Source: a virus
Strand: one strand, 5' to 3'
Virus record (IMG/VR): IMGVR_UViG_3300028920_000126
Coordinates: 1 to 43,789 of that record
Length of the DNA stretch: 43,789 bases
The number at the start of each line of letters is the position of its first letter. Positions within the stretch are counted from its first letter, which is position 1. The translations under genes were made by a program, and so were the position numbers. This document shows positions 1 to 6,182 of the stretch, one piece after another. The notes below the pieces were generated by a model that did no database searches, was not told the origin of the DNA, and saw only the letters and a program-made list of their open reading frames with translations.

Positions 1-133
1 AGCGAGATCCCGGTCATGAAGGCGTACATCACCAACGAGCACAACATCACGAGGGCTGACATTGCCGCCCTCAACGACCCCTCTGCGGCAGACATTGCCG
101 ACGCCGTCCTGCGCGAGGTGGTCGCCGACCACG
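1..133. repeat. Left copy of the 133-bp terminal overlap
   Basis: Bases 1-133 match 43657-43789 with a single difference (G at 127, T at 43783). The exact match is 126 bp, close to common assembler word sizes. The simplest reading is that the contig is circular and was opened here. A true short terminal repeat of the virion DNA is less likely, because it would lie inside a fibre gene. Confidence 0.9.
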
Positions 134-336
134 CGGGAGTTGCAGGAAGCCTCGCGGAGCTCGTGGAGTTCATCCATGACATCGAGGGCGGTCGGTGGGA
201 TATCGACACGGGCACCGACCAGGCTGTGTTCTACAAGGCGGACAACGTCACCGAGGTGGCGCGGTTCGACCTCAAGGACTTGGCCGGCAACCCGACGTCG
301 AGTCCGAGCTCGGTCACGGAGCGGGAGCGTGCCTGA
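1..336 (+). CDS. Tail-fibre protein, C-terminal part (continues from the right end of the window)
   Basis: This is the 3' end of the gene that starts at 41620. The frame is open from base 1, and the first 133 bases repeat the last 133 of the window in the same reading frame, so the two pieces join into one protein of about 790 residues. The ATG at 16 is internal. The residues here form a helical stretch (repeated DIADAV-type segments) followed by a small terminal domain with GGRWDID and DQAVFYKAD segments. I know this terminal domain style from other phage fibres, where the last residues form the tip or a chaperone-like knob; that role is inferred. The stop codon overlaps the start of the next gene (TGATG). 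Confidence 0.8.
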   Translation, partial: SEIPVMKAYITNEHNITRADIAALNDPSAADIADAVLREVVADHAGVAGSLAELVEFIHDIEGGRWDIDTGTDQAVFYKADNVTEVARFDLKDLAGNPTSSPSSVTERERA

Positions 337-602
337 TGATCATTCTCAAAGGACTGACCCGCCTCATCACCCGAGGTCTTGGCGCCATCGCGACGCCGGC
401 GGAGACCGAGATCCTCAAGGGGAGGTCGTGGCTCGACTTGGACCTGCAGGGCGGGTCTTTGATTCGTACCTCCTTGGAATCCCCGTCGGAGTTGTCTCTC
501 TCTTTGGAGGGGGTTTCGACGGTGACGACGAGCCTGGAGGGCGAGAGCATCCTCGACCTGGGCGACGATGGCGGTAGCACGATCAAGGTGGAGAGCACAT
601 GA
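336..602 (+). CDS. Small repetitive protein downstream of the tail fibre, unknown function
   Basis: An 88-residue protein. The ATG at 336 shares its A with the TGA stop of the fibre gene, and the stop overlaps the next ATG (ATGA), so the three genes look translationally coupled. The N-terminus is basic (residues 1-15), followed by short imperfect beta-type repeats of the form SLESPSELSLSLEG / TTSLEGESILDLGD, alternating hydrophobic and acidic residues. I do not recognise a family. Its position after the last fibre gene suggests a structural accessory or fibre tip protein; that is only inferred from context. Confidence 0.7.
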   Translation: MIILKGLTRLITRGLGAIATPAETEILKGRSWLDLDLQGGSLIRTSLESPSELSLSLEGVSTVTTSLEGESILDLGDDGGSTIKVEST

Positions 603-901
603 GTACCCCAGTTCACAAGGTAGGCGAGGAAGGCAAGGTCATCGACCTCGACTGCGGGACCGACATCTCGGCGTCGACCTCGAGGACCATGCGGGTGACC
701 AAGCCGGATGGATCCCAGGTCAACTGGACCGCCGTCGTCCATCCGTCGGACAATAACAAAATCCGGTATACTGTGCAGAGCGGTGACTGGGATCTGCCTG
801 GCGATTGGTACGTCTTCGCCCAGGTGGTGCTGCCCGGGTACCCGGTGCTGAAGGGGACCACGTACAAGTTCCGGCTGCTGTCGGAATTCGAGGAGAGTTG
901 A
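599..901 (+). CDS. Small beta-sandwich tail/baseplate-like protein (BppU-N-like)
   Basis: A 100-residue protein starting at an ATGA overlap with the previous gene. The pattern is a run of beta strands: a KVGEEGKVIDLD opening, SRTMRVTKPDGS, a VVHPSDNNKIRYTV segment, then SGDWDLPGDWYVFAQV. This series (value and unit of change, 'KPDGS', 'G.I.Y.v..GD.d.pG.W') is typical of the N-terminal domain of phage baseplate upper proteins and similar small virion proteins that attach fibres. The family assignment is by eye. Ends with a strong ribosome site (GAGGAGAGTTGAG) for the next gene. Confidence 0.65.
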   Translation: MSTPVHKVGEEGKVIDLDCGTDISASTSRTMRVTKPDGSQVNWTAVVHPSDNNKIRYTVQSGDWDLPGDWYVFAQVVLPGYPVLKGTTYKFRLLSEFEES

Positions 902-902
902 G

Positions 903-1616
903 ATGGATGAGAAAAAACTATACGACGTCGCCATGAGACGTGCGCTCAACCTCGAGACCGCCATGGAGCCCGAGCCAATGGGACCAGACTGGGGCCCGGC
1001 GCAGGACGAGCAGTACCTCGCACAGCTGCAGGAGATGGAGAGCGGGTATCCCCAGGCAGCCGTGGAGCGATACGAAGAACAGTACATGCAGCCCGAGAGT
1101 GTCGAGGGTGTGATCAGGCCACAGCGAGCCGACGTGTTCGGCAACATCCTCATGCCTGACCCTGCTCTTCATGAGTCCATGGGCAAGTTTGTCAACCTGC
1201 GCGACCCCGATGAGGTCGTGCGGATGGTTGACATGATGGAGCAGGACCAGGCTCGGCAGGACATGCAGTCCGAGAAGATTTACCGAGCTCGCCAGCTCGG
1301 TCAGCAACAGAACATGCTCAACGCTGACATGATCCGGAAGGCTGCGCTCGCCGCCATGGGGGAGGAGCCCGAGATAGATCTGGAGAATGCGATGGCGGTA
1401 TTCCCCAGCGGCATGACCGTCTCGATTGCCGACCCCGACGAGGTCATGATGTTCGTGGACTCGATGTGGAATCAGGCAGACATTCAGGCGGCGGAGGCTC
1501 TCGCGCAACCGCAGCAGCAGCAGCAGCAGCAAGCTCCGGCCCCGGCCCCGGCAGCACCCACTCAGCAGGCACAGCCTACTCCGCCGCCGGGGCCACCGGT
1601 GGCGTACCGGCTCTAG
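903..1616 (+). CDS. Hypothetical protein with Gln/Pro-rich C-terminus
   Basis: 237 residues, preceded by GAGGAGAGTTGAG. The N-terminal two thirds is acidic, methionine-rich and probably helical. Two similar segments, 'NLRDPDEVVRMVDMMEQ' and 'SIADPDEVMMFVDSMWN', look like an internal duplication of an [N/S]xxDPDEVxxxVDxM motif. Residues about 200-237 are low complexity: a glutamine run encoded by six CAG codons plus neighbours, then Ala-Pro and Pro repeats. No family recognised. It is the last gene of the late rightward operon; its TAG stop shares the palindrome CTAG with the stop of the convergent lipoprotein gene. Confidence 0.75.
   Translation: MDEKKLYDVAMRRALNLETAMEPEPMGPDWGPAQDEQYLAQLQEMESGYPQAAVERYEEQYMQPESVEGVIRPQRADVFGNILMPDPALHESMGKFVNLRDPDEVVRMVDMMEQDQARQDMQSEKIYRARQLGQQQNMLNADMIRKAALAAMGEEPEIDLENAMAVFPSGMTVSIADPDEVMMFVDSMWNQADIQAAEALAQPQQQQQQQAPAPAPAAPTQQAQPTPPPGPPVAYRL
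1512..1529 (+). repeat. CAG trinucleotide tract (6 copies)
   Basis: Six perfect CAG units inside the gene at 903-1616, encoding part of a glutamine run. Such a tract can change length by slippage, so copy number may vary between related phages. Confidence 0.9.
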
Positions 1617-1897
1617 TCGGTGAGACGTAGTCGCCACTGGTCTCGATACCAGTGGCTGAACTGGGTACAGCTCATTTGCCGCATGTCGTAGTCGAGATGA
1701 TCGCAGGTGGCCTCGTTGGCCCCGGCGTACCCCTTGGTCAGGTCGACCGTGCATTCGTCGATGCACTCGGCGGGCGAGCCGGCGCCCTCAACCTGACACG
1801 ACACCAGCTTGTAGCAGATGGTCTCGCAGTGGTTCTCGCATGGAGTAGCGCCACACGACCAAAGGAGAACTACGGCAATCACTACTGTTGGCTTCAT
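1613..1897 (-). CDS. Cysteine-rich putative lipoprotein
   Basis: 94 residues. The ATG at 1897 overlaps the stop of the recombination gene (ATGA) and has GGAGGAG just upstream. Residues 1-14 form a short hydrophobic signal sequence (MKPTVVIAVVLLWS) followed by Cys15, consistent with a lipobox LWSC, so the mature protein would be lipid-anchored in the envelope. The remainder has eight further cysteines (C20, C24, C28, C34, C45, C49, C65, C77), suggesting disulfides in the periplasm or at the surface. It is expressed with the recombination gene, not the lysis genes, which suggests a superinfection-exclusion or lysogenic-conversion role by analogy with small phage lipoproteins. That role is inferred; it is not an o-spanin by position. 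Confidence 0.75.
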   Translation of the reverse strand: MKPTVVIAVVLLWSCGATPCENHCETICYKLVSCQVEGAGSPAECIDECTVDLTKGYAGANEATCDHLDYDMRQMSCTQFSHWYRDQWRLRLTD

Positions 1898-3609
1898 CGC
1901 TCCTCCAACTCGTCCGGGGTGTAGAGCCCCGAGGTAATGTCCGGGTAGACGACCCGAGCGAGCTGAGTCCCAGCTCGCCACAGGCACATCATCCCCGGTC
2001 GTTTCTTCCAGTTGTCGTTGCCGAGCAGGCCTGCCCGCTTGGCGTCCTCGAGCGTGAACGTCATGGTGACGGGCTCCGGCTCGTCGCGCCGCTTGGTCTC
2101 CCACGTCGCGCGGTCGTCCGCCTGCTCCTTGATTCGGAAGTACTCGCACGCTGGGTGGCGCTTCACCAGGCCGATGAGAAGCTGCGCACTCGGGCTGGCC
2201 TTCCCTTTCACGAAATGGAATCCGCGGAGAGATGACACTGCATCCATGCCGAAGGTGCGTCCGGTCATAACGATGGCGAGGATCGCCTCAGGGTTGGGGA
2301 AGTCACCAAACATCCTGGACCGGTGCATGCTCTTCGCCAGACCCCACGCCTGACCCATGTCGGCCGGCTCGAGGGCGCGGTCGTAGTCCGGGTTGCGCTT
2401 GACCATGGCGGTTTGTGCTGGGGGAATGACGACGTCGGGCTCGACCACCTCGGGCGCCGTCGGTGGCTCGGGGTCTGGCCCCTGTACCCCCGGAGTCGCA
2501 CCGGATTCAGGACCATCCACACTCACTGCAGGTTGTGCGGACTGAGTGGTCTCACCACCATTCGGGCCAGGGTCATCCGCCTGTGCTGACTCCTCCGCCG
2601 GGTGCGGCGGCTCCTCTTCCTCCCCGGGCATGCTGTCGAGGTCGAGCTCGGGCTGGCCCTCTTTGTGCTGCGGGTTCATCGGGGCGAAGAGCTGCTTCGC
2701 GTCGATGGGCGCATCGATCATCAGCTTGGTGAGACCGTGCCACTTGTTCAATTCGTCCCGGTTTTCGAGGATGGCCTCGCCGAGCGTCTTGCCGTCGCCG
2801 CCTGGCTGCTTGCGGGAGATGCGGTGAGCGTTGGCGATCACGCCGTCGAGGTCGCCGTACTCGTTCAGCCAGCCCGCCGCAATCTTGGTGCCCGCACCCT
2901 TGATGCCGGGGATGTTGTCCGACTTGTCTCCGATGATGGCGAGCAGATCTGCGACCAGCTCTGGATGAACTCCAAACTTCTCGAGGACCTCGTCCTGCCC
3001 GTACTTCTGCTGCGTCATCGGCGAGAAGATTTTTGTGTTGGGAGACACGAGCTGCATCAGGTCCTTGTCTCCGCTGAAGACGATCACCTCGATGCCCTGG
3101 TTTTCGGTGTGCTCGACCAGCGTGGCAATGATGTCGTCCGCCTCGTACCCTTCCGCCCGAAAGATGTGGTAGCCCAGCTCGCGGATCCGGTCGATGGTCT
3201 GGCGCATCTGCTCCTTCATCACCGTCGATGCCTTCTCCCGGTTCGCCTTGTACTCCTTCATGATGGATTGACGCTGGTACGGTGGCCAATCGAGGCACAC
3301 CCCGACGTGGTCGAAGTTGGAGGCGTGGTTCTCGATGAACCGCACAGTCTTGCGGTACGCCGAGCCGACCTCGTCCTGTTCGCTCGCGTGCCAGTGGATG
3401 CGGAAGATGTTGGAGAGGTCCACCAGGCAGGTGTGCTTCTCCTCTGCGGGTTTGTGCTCGGACACGGAGACTACCTCCTCGACGGTACCGAATTCGATCG
3501 CCGCCTGAACGCTGGCGAGGTGACCTGCTTTCTTGAAGCCGTCGGCCTCGACCTTGTGAATGGTAACTTGCCCGCCGTCGGCGAGCTCGACTGTGACATC
3601 CCAAAGCAT
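1894..3609 (-). CDS. Fused 5'-3' exonuclease / RecT-like annealing protein
   Basis: 571 residues in one uninterrupted frame, starting at the ATG at 3609 with GAGGAG 6 nt upstream (an in-frame extension to 3729 lacks a comparable site). Residues about 58-310 are a FEN/PolI-type 5'-3' exonuclease: metal-ligand motifs VDLSN (D64), EADD (E156, D158, D159), SGDKD (D181, D183) and GDKSDNIPG (D228, D231), followed by the GAGTK helix-hairpin-helix loop. Residues 311-404 are a Pro/Glu-rich linker. Residues 405-571 match the RecT-like single-strand annealing proteins of actinophages: AILAIVMTGRTFGMD, FVKGKASPSAQLLIGLV, TLEDAKRAGLLG, NWKKRPGMMCLWRA and the ending GLYTPDELEE. The first 57 residues are unassigned. 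The fusion would put both steps of phage recombination on one chain. Part assignments are firm; the combined activity is inferred. Confidence 0.88.
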   Translation of the reverse strand: MLWDVTVELADGGQVTIHKVEADGFKKAGHLASVQAAIEFGTVEEVVSVSEHKPAEEKHTCLVDLSNIFRIHWHASEQDEVGSAYRKTVRFIENHASNFDHVGVCLDWPPYQRQSIMKEYKANREKASTVMKEQMRQTIDRIRELGYHIFRAEGYEADDIIATLVEHTENQGIEVIVFSGDKDLMQLVSPNTKIFSPMTQQKYGQDEVLEKFGVHPELVADLLAIIGDKSDNIPGIKGAGTKIAAGWLNEYGDLDGVIANAHRISRKQPGGDGKTLGEAILENRDELNKWHGLTKLMIDAPIDAKQLFAPMNPQHKEGQPELDLDSMPGEEEEPPHPAEESAQADDPGPNGGETTQSAQPAVSVDGPESGATPGVQGPDPEPPTAPEVVEPDVVIPPAQTAMVKRNPDYDRALEPADMGQAWGLAKSMHRSRMFGDFPNPEAILAIVMTGRTFGMDAVSSLRGFHFVKGKASPSAQLLIGLVKRHPACEYFRIKEQADDRATWETKRRDEPEPVTMTFTLEDAKRAGLLGNDNWKKRPGMMCLWRAGTQLARVVYPDITSGLYTPDELEER

Positions 3610-3652
3610 CGTCGCTCCTCTCTGGGTTGTATCATGCGGGGCTGACTCCACC

Positions 3653-3667
3653 GCCACACTATGTGGC
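3653..3667. promoter_or_regulatory. Perfect inverted repeat, candidate operator
   Basis: GCCACA-CTA-TGTGGC, six-base arms around a three-base centre, about 45 bp upstream of the recombination gene start. Size and position suit a dimeric HTH repressor. Confidence 0.5.
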
Positions 3668-3705
3668 ACTGCCAGCAGCTCTCGACCCACCCCGGGGGGA
3701 TAACA

Positions 3706-3717
3706 GTCAAAGTTGAC
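3706..3717. promoter_or_regulatory. Inverted repeat over the -35 box, candidate operator
   Basis: GTCAA-AG-TTGAC, five-base arms; the right arm is most of the -35 box of the rightward promoter. Binding here would block polymerase, a standard repressor layout. Confidence 0.5.
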
Positions 3718-3742
3718 CCCGGCCCGCACCTCATGTTATACA
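3713..3742 (+). promoter_or_regulatory. Sigma70-type promoter for the HTH gene, near-leaderless transcript
   Basis: TTGACC (3713-3718), an 18-base spacer and TATACA (3737-3742). Transcription should begin near 3748-3750, only a few bases before the ATG at 3753, and no Shine-Dalgarno site fits between. This resembles lambda cI transcribed from PRM, which is leaderless. Confidence 0.7.
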
Positions 3743-3752
3743 ATGTTGCATT

Positions 3753-3998
3753 ATGTCGAAGCAAGCAGAATTGAGCCCGCTCGGCAAGTACTTGCAACGT
3801 CGCGATTGGACGCAGCAATTATTCGCCGACATCTTGAATACCACATCCGGCCTAGGCTCCTGCACGCAGCCACAGGTGTCCAGATGGGCGCGGGGGAAAA
3901 CAATCCCGCTGCTCGCTATGCAACGTTGTATAATGGTGGCGACCGATGGTGCCGTGACCCCGCTCGCCTGGAGGCGCTATGCATCGAAAAGGCGTTGA
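3753..3998 (+). CDS. Small XRE/Cro-type HTH regulator
   Basis: 81 residues. Residues 8-55 fit a helix-turn-helix: LGKYLQRRDWTQQLFADILN (first helices) and then QPQVSRWARGKTIP, the usual recognition helix with S-R-W and following G-K. The ending 'DGAVTPLAWRR' resembles the C-terminal of YdaS/Cro-like phage proteins. The insert between the two helices (TTSGLGSC) is longer than usual. It is transcribed from a promoter that gives an almost leaderless mRNA, and the neighbouring inverted repeats are its likely sites. It is probably the Cro- or CI-like switch protein; which of the two cannot be told from sequence. Confidence 0.8.
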   Translation: MSKQAELSPLGKYLQRRDWTQQLFADILNTTSGLGSCTQPQVSRWARGKTIPLLAMQRCIMVATDGAVTPLAWRRYASKRR

Positions 3999-4161
3999 GC
4001 ATCAGTTCCGCTCGAGCACGACCATTCGCTCAGATCGCAACCAGCACGTCGACTGCGTCCCGGCTGCATTCTGGTGGTGGTCCATCGCGTGCGCTCTCGG
4101 CGAGGAAGACCTCGAGGGCACCAACTGGTACGAGTGTCCGATGCGTGGATGGGTCGCCTGA
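3979..4161 (+). CDS. Small hypothetical protein
   Basis: 60 residues. The start overlaps the end of the HTH gene, with GGAGG 4 nt before the ATG, and the stop shares its A with the next ATG (TGATG), so both boundaries fit a coupled operon. The sequence has a Trp cluster (FWWW, residues about 31-34), two cysteines and a 'WYECPMRGWV' ending. No family recognised. The reading is supported by its junctions more than by content. Confidence 0.6.
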   Translation: MHRKGVEHQFRSSTTIRSDRNQHVDCVPAAFWWWSIACALGEEDLEGTNWYECPMRGWVA

Positions 4162-4400
4162 TGCCTACCTGTCGCAAGTGCAACGCCGAGATCTTTTGGG
4201 CGCTCACGAAGAATGACGTGCTCATGCCGATCGATGTGGAGCCTGACCCAGACGGCAACATCGAAATCGAAACCAACGAGCTCGATGGCAGTAACCGCGC
4301 AATGGTCGTGGACCCGAAGCAGGCAAACTTGTTTGGCAAGCCGAGGTATGTTTCGCACTTCGTCACTTGTCCCCACGCCAAGGAGTTCAGAAAGAAATGA
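4161..4400 (+). CDS. Zinc-ribbon protein of a widespread phage type
   Basis: 79 residues. C4-x2-C7 opens the protein (CRKCNAEIFW) and an HFVTCPHA segment near the end (residues about 66-73) supplies the other metal ligands. The central 'LMPIDVEPDPDGNIEI' is the hallmark of small phage proteins I know from actinophages and others, always in early or replication regions and without assigned function. Coupled to both neighbours (TGATG before, ATGA after). Confidence 0.7.
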   Translation: MPTCRKCNAEIFWALTKNDVLMPIDVEPDPDGNIEIETNELDGSNRAMVVDPKQANLFGKPRYVSHFVTCPHAKEFRKK

Positions 4401-4951
4401 GTCCGCACTACCGTGGCGACGACATGTCGCATTTGCAGTACTGGGGTACGCCTCACGAGCTGTTCGATACGCTGCACAAACGGTGGACGTTCGACCTCGA
4501 CGTCTGCGCCCAGCCGTGGTCGGCGAAGTGCTCGAACTACTTCACCGAGGATGAGGACGGGCTCCTGCAGTCGTGGGCCGGGCGCAAGGTTTGGTGCAAC
4601 CCGCCGTACGCCGAGCCGCTCGCCTGGCTGGAGCGCGGCTGGCTGCACGCCCTCGAGCATGCCACGGAGGCGACGTACCTCCTGCCCAACTCGACGGACA
4701 CGAAGTGGTTTCAGGACATGTGCTTTCGTGGAGACATCTACTTCGTGCGCGGTCGGCTGAAATTTGAGCCGCCCCCAGATTACGAGCCGCCAGATCCCAC
4801 GAAGAAGATTCCCGGAGCGCCGTTTGGCGTCGTCGTCGTGCGGTTCACGCCGGAACTCGCGCACGGTCACGTCGAGCCAGGATGTTGGTTGATGGATCGC
4901 GCCGGCAAGGCTATATCTCACCGGCGTGGAGTGCAGGGGCATTTGTTCTAG
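4397..4951 (+). CDS. DNA N-6-adenine methyltransferase (phage Dam type)
   Basis: 184 residues, with AGGAG 11 nt before the ATG at 4397. It matches the phage DNA N-6-adenine-methyltransferase family (PF05869): 'YWGTPHELFDTLHKRWTFDLDVCA' near the N-terminus (listed in shorter parts: WGTPHELF, FDLDVCA), the catalytic WCNPPY (NPPY, residues about 72-75), and 'LLPNSTDTKWFQD'. Length is normal for the family. It would transfer a methyl group from S-adenosylmethionine to adenine in DNA, likely protecting phage DNA from host restriction. Target sequence cannot be read from the protein. Confidence 0.9.
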   Translation: MSPHYRGDDMSHLQYWGTPHELFDTLHKRWTFDLDVCAQPWSAKCSNYFTEDEDGLLQSWAGRKVWCNPPYAEPLAWLERGWLHALEHATEATYLLPNSTDTKWFQDMCFRGDIYFVRGRLKFEPPPDYEPPDPTKKIPGAPFGVVVVRFTPELAHGHVEPGCWLMDRAGKAISHRRGVQGHLF

Positions 4952-5035
4952 GCCTTCGGCGGGTCGCCCTCGGCGCGACTTTCCCTCCCCCCGGTTTGGT
5001 TGGCGGGGGCGGCCCGTCGGAGTTTTGGAGGGGAC
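4952..5035. other. Short intergenic gap with GC-rich hairpin potential
   Basis: An 84-base gap between the adenine methylase and the next gene. Complementary runs CCCCC (near 4987) and GGGGG (near 5005) could form a hairpin, but there is no T-tract, so a terminator is not supported. Confidence 0.4.
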
Positions 5036-5272
5036 ATGCAGCTCGAGCTTGGCAAGGTCAGATGGGTGGTCTATGAACCCGTGAAAGCGGCGACTGGTCA
5101 CATTTCTCCGCCGCGCAACCACGTTGCTGACGTCATCGACGGCAGCGTCATCACCCGGTGCGGTCAGGTTTTTGAGGAGGGGCGAGCTCGCCTCGGGCGC
5201 CGGTCGGGGTACGACTGCAAGCACTGCCTGCAGCTGCTTCGCCGCGACCTCGAGGAACAGCTCGATGGGTAA
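5036..5272 (+). CDS. Small hypothetical protein with CxxC motif
   Basis: 78 residues, with GGAGGGG 4 nt before the ATG; the longer in-frame reading from 5000 lacks a site. Residues near the end carry DCKHC (CxxC) and an upstream 'TRCGQVF', which together could bind one zinc ion. The stop lies inside the start region of the nuclease gene (8-base overlap). No family recognised. Confidence 0.65.
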   Translation: MQLELGKVRWVVYEPVKAATGHISPPRNHVADVIDGSVITRCGQVFEEGRARLGRRSGYDCKHCLQLLRRDLEEQLDG

Positions 5273-5696
5273 GCTGAGTCGCGAGAAGGGGAAGCGTTTC
5301 GAGCGGTGGGTGGCCAACGAGTTTCGCGACATCATGCCTGGCGTTGAGGTGCGGCGCGGCCTGCAGTCGCGTAACGGTGGAGAGGTCCCCGACGTCGAGG
5401 TCCCGTGCTTCTGGGTCGAGTGTAAGCACGGGAAGAAGCCCAACATCAGGGCCGCCCTCGAGCAGGCACAGCGCGACTCCGAGGGCACGTCAAAGTTCCC
5501 CACGGCGATCATCAAAGACCATGGCCAGCGCATGCCTCCGATGGTGGTGATGCGGATGGACGACTGGCTGGCAATCATCGAGGAGTGGTACCAATGGCGA
5601 GGCGAGAAGTCGGGAAGCACAGCATCTTCACCTCTTGGTTTCATCCAAGGACCAACCCAGCCCACAGCGAAGGATACGACCGGGTCTACGGAGTAA
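5265..5696 (+). CDS. Hjc-like Holliday-junction resolvase / PD-(D/E)xK nuclease
   Basis: 143 residues, starting at the ATG at 5265 with GAGGA upstream. The N-terminal 'SREKGKRFERWVANEF' gives the family's first acidic ligand; a 'RRGLQSRNGGEVPDVEVP' segment contains the D of the PD motif and 'FWVECKHGK' the ExK. The following 'NIRAALEQAQRDS' is also typical. Such enzymes cleave branched DNA before packaging. The last about 34 residues, beyond the nuclease domain, overlap the next gene out of frame for 103 bases. Confidence 0.8.
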   Translation: MGKLSREKGKRFERWVANEFRDIMPGVEVRRGLQSRNGGEVPDVEVPCFWVECKHGKKPNIRAALEQAQRDSEGTSKFPTAIIKDHGQRMPPMVVMRMDDWLAIIEEWYQWRGEKSGSTASSPLGFIQGPTQPTAKDTTGSTE

Positions 5697-5923
5697 AAGA
5701 AGAGATCTGCTGTCAGGGGAAAAACCTTTTTCTAACACCCGATGGCGAGCAGTACCGCTGCAACGAGTGCGACCAGCTCTGGCCGCTCGACTGCGACCAG
5801 GCTCAGGAGTACGACGCGGAGCACACGGTGCCGACGCGCAACCTGATCGGCGGCACGCCATTCAAAGACCAAGAACGCCGGAAGCGAGAGGGCCATGACC
5901 GAACCTTCAAAAAACGAACCTGA
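5594..5923 (+). CDS. Small zinc-binding hypothetical protein
   Basis: 109 residues; GAGGAG lies 8 nt before the ATG at 5594. Cys pairs (ICCQGKN and YRCNECDQLW, residues about 44-65) suggest a zinc ribbon, and the C-terminus is strongly basic (RRKREGHDRTFKKR). It overlaps the nuclease gene by 103 bases in another frame and there is no later ATG that would avoid this. No family recognised. Confidence 0.65.
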   Translation: MARREVGKHSIFTSWFHPRTNPAHSEGYDRVYGVKEEICCQGKNLFLTPDGEQYRCNECDQLWPLDCDQAQEYDAEHTVPTRNLIGGTPFKDQERRKREGHDRTFKKRT

Positions 5924-6173
5924 GGTTTCCTACTGCGAACTCGGCGCTGTGCCGAAGATGATGTGGCAGTGCCCGACGTGCCTCAAGGTCAAAGAGACGT
6001 TCAGCATGGATCTGATCAACCCCATCGGGCAGGGCGGCGAACTGGAGTGGAAGTGCGAGTGTGGTCACGAGGGAGTGCTTGCCCGTCGTCGCATGGCTAC
6101 CAACACACAGAGCCGAGCCGAACGCCGGCGGTTGTCACGTCTGGCGTTGAAGCAGAAGAAGGTGAAGAGGTAG
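5895..6173 (+). CDS. Zinc-ribbon protein with basic tail
   Basis: 92 residues. Two CxxC/CxC knuckles, MWQCPTC and WKCECGHEG (residues about 24-62), form a probable zinc ribbon. The last 25 residues are rich in Arg and Lys (SRAERRRLSRLALKQKK) and probably bind nucleic acid. It overlaps the previous gene by 29 bases and precedes the terminase small subunit. Function unknown. Confidence 0.7.
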   Translation: MTEPSKNEPEVSYCELGAVPKMMWQCPTCLKVKETFSMDLINPIGQGGELEWKCECGHEGVLARRRMATNTQSRAERRRLSRLALKQKKVKR

Positions 6174-6182
6174 AATGCTTCC

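Larger units (their letters stand above)
3610..3752. promoter_or_regulatory. Divergent early control region
   Basis: This 143-bp gap separates the leftward recombination gene from the rightward HTH gene. It holds a good sigma70-type promoter for the rightward gene and two short inverted repeats listed separately. On the leftward side I see no convincing promoter; a GATACA-like box lies near 3631-3636 but lacks a -35 partner. The arrangement resembles a small lysis-lysogeny switch, with the HTH protein as the likely ligand. Confidence 0.6.

Noticed and set aside
314-1153. Long open frame on the - strand opposite the first genes
   Set aside because: It runs antisense to four well-supported, coupled genes, has no ribosome site and a low-complexity, Ser/Arg-rich product.
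3977-5665. 562-codon open frame on the - strand opposite the early genes
   Set aside because: Opposes the adenine methylase and nuclease genes, whose motifs are clear; the product is low complexity.
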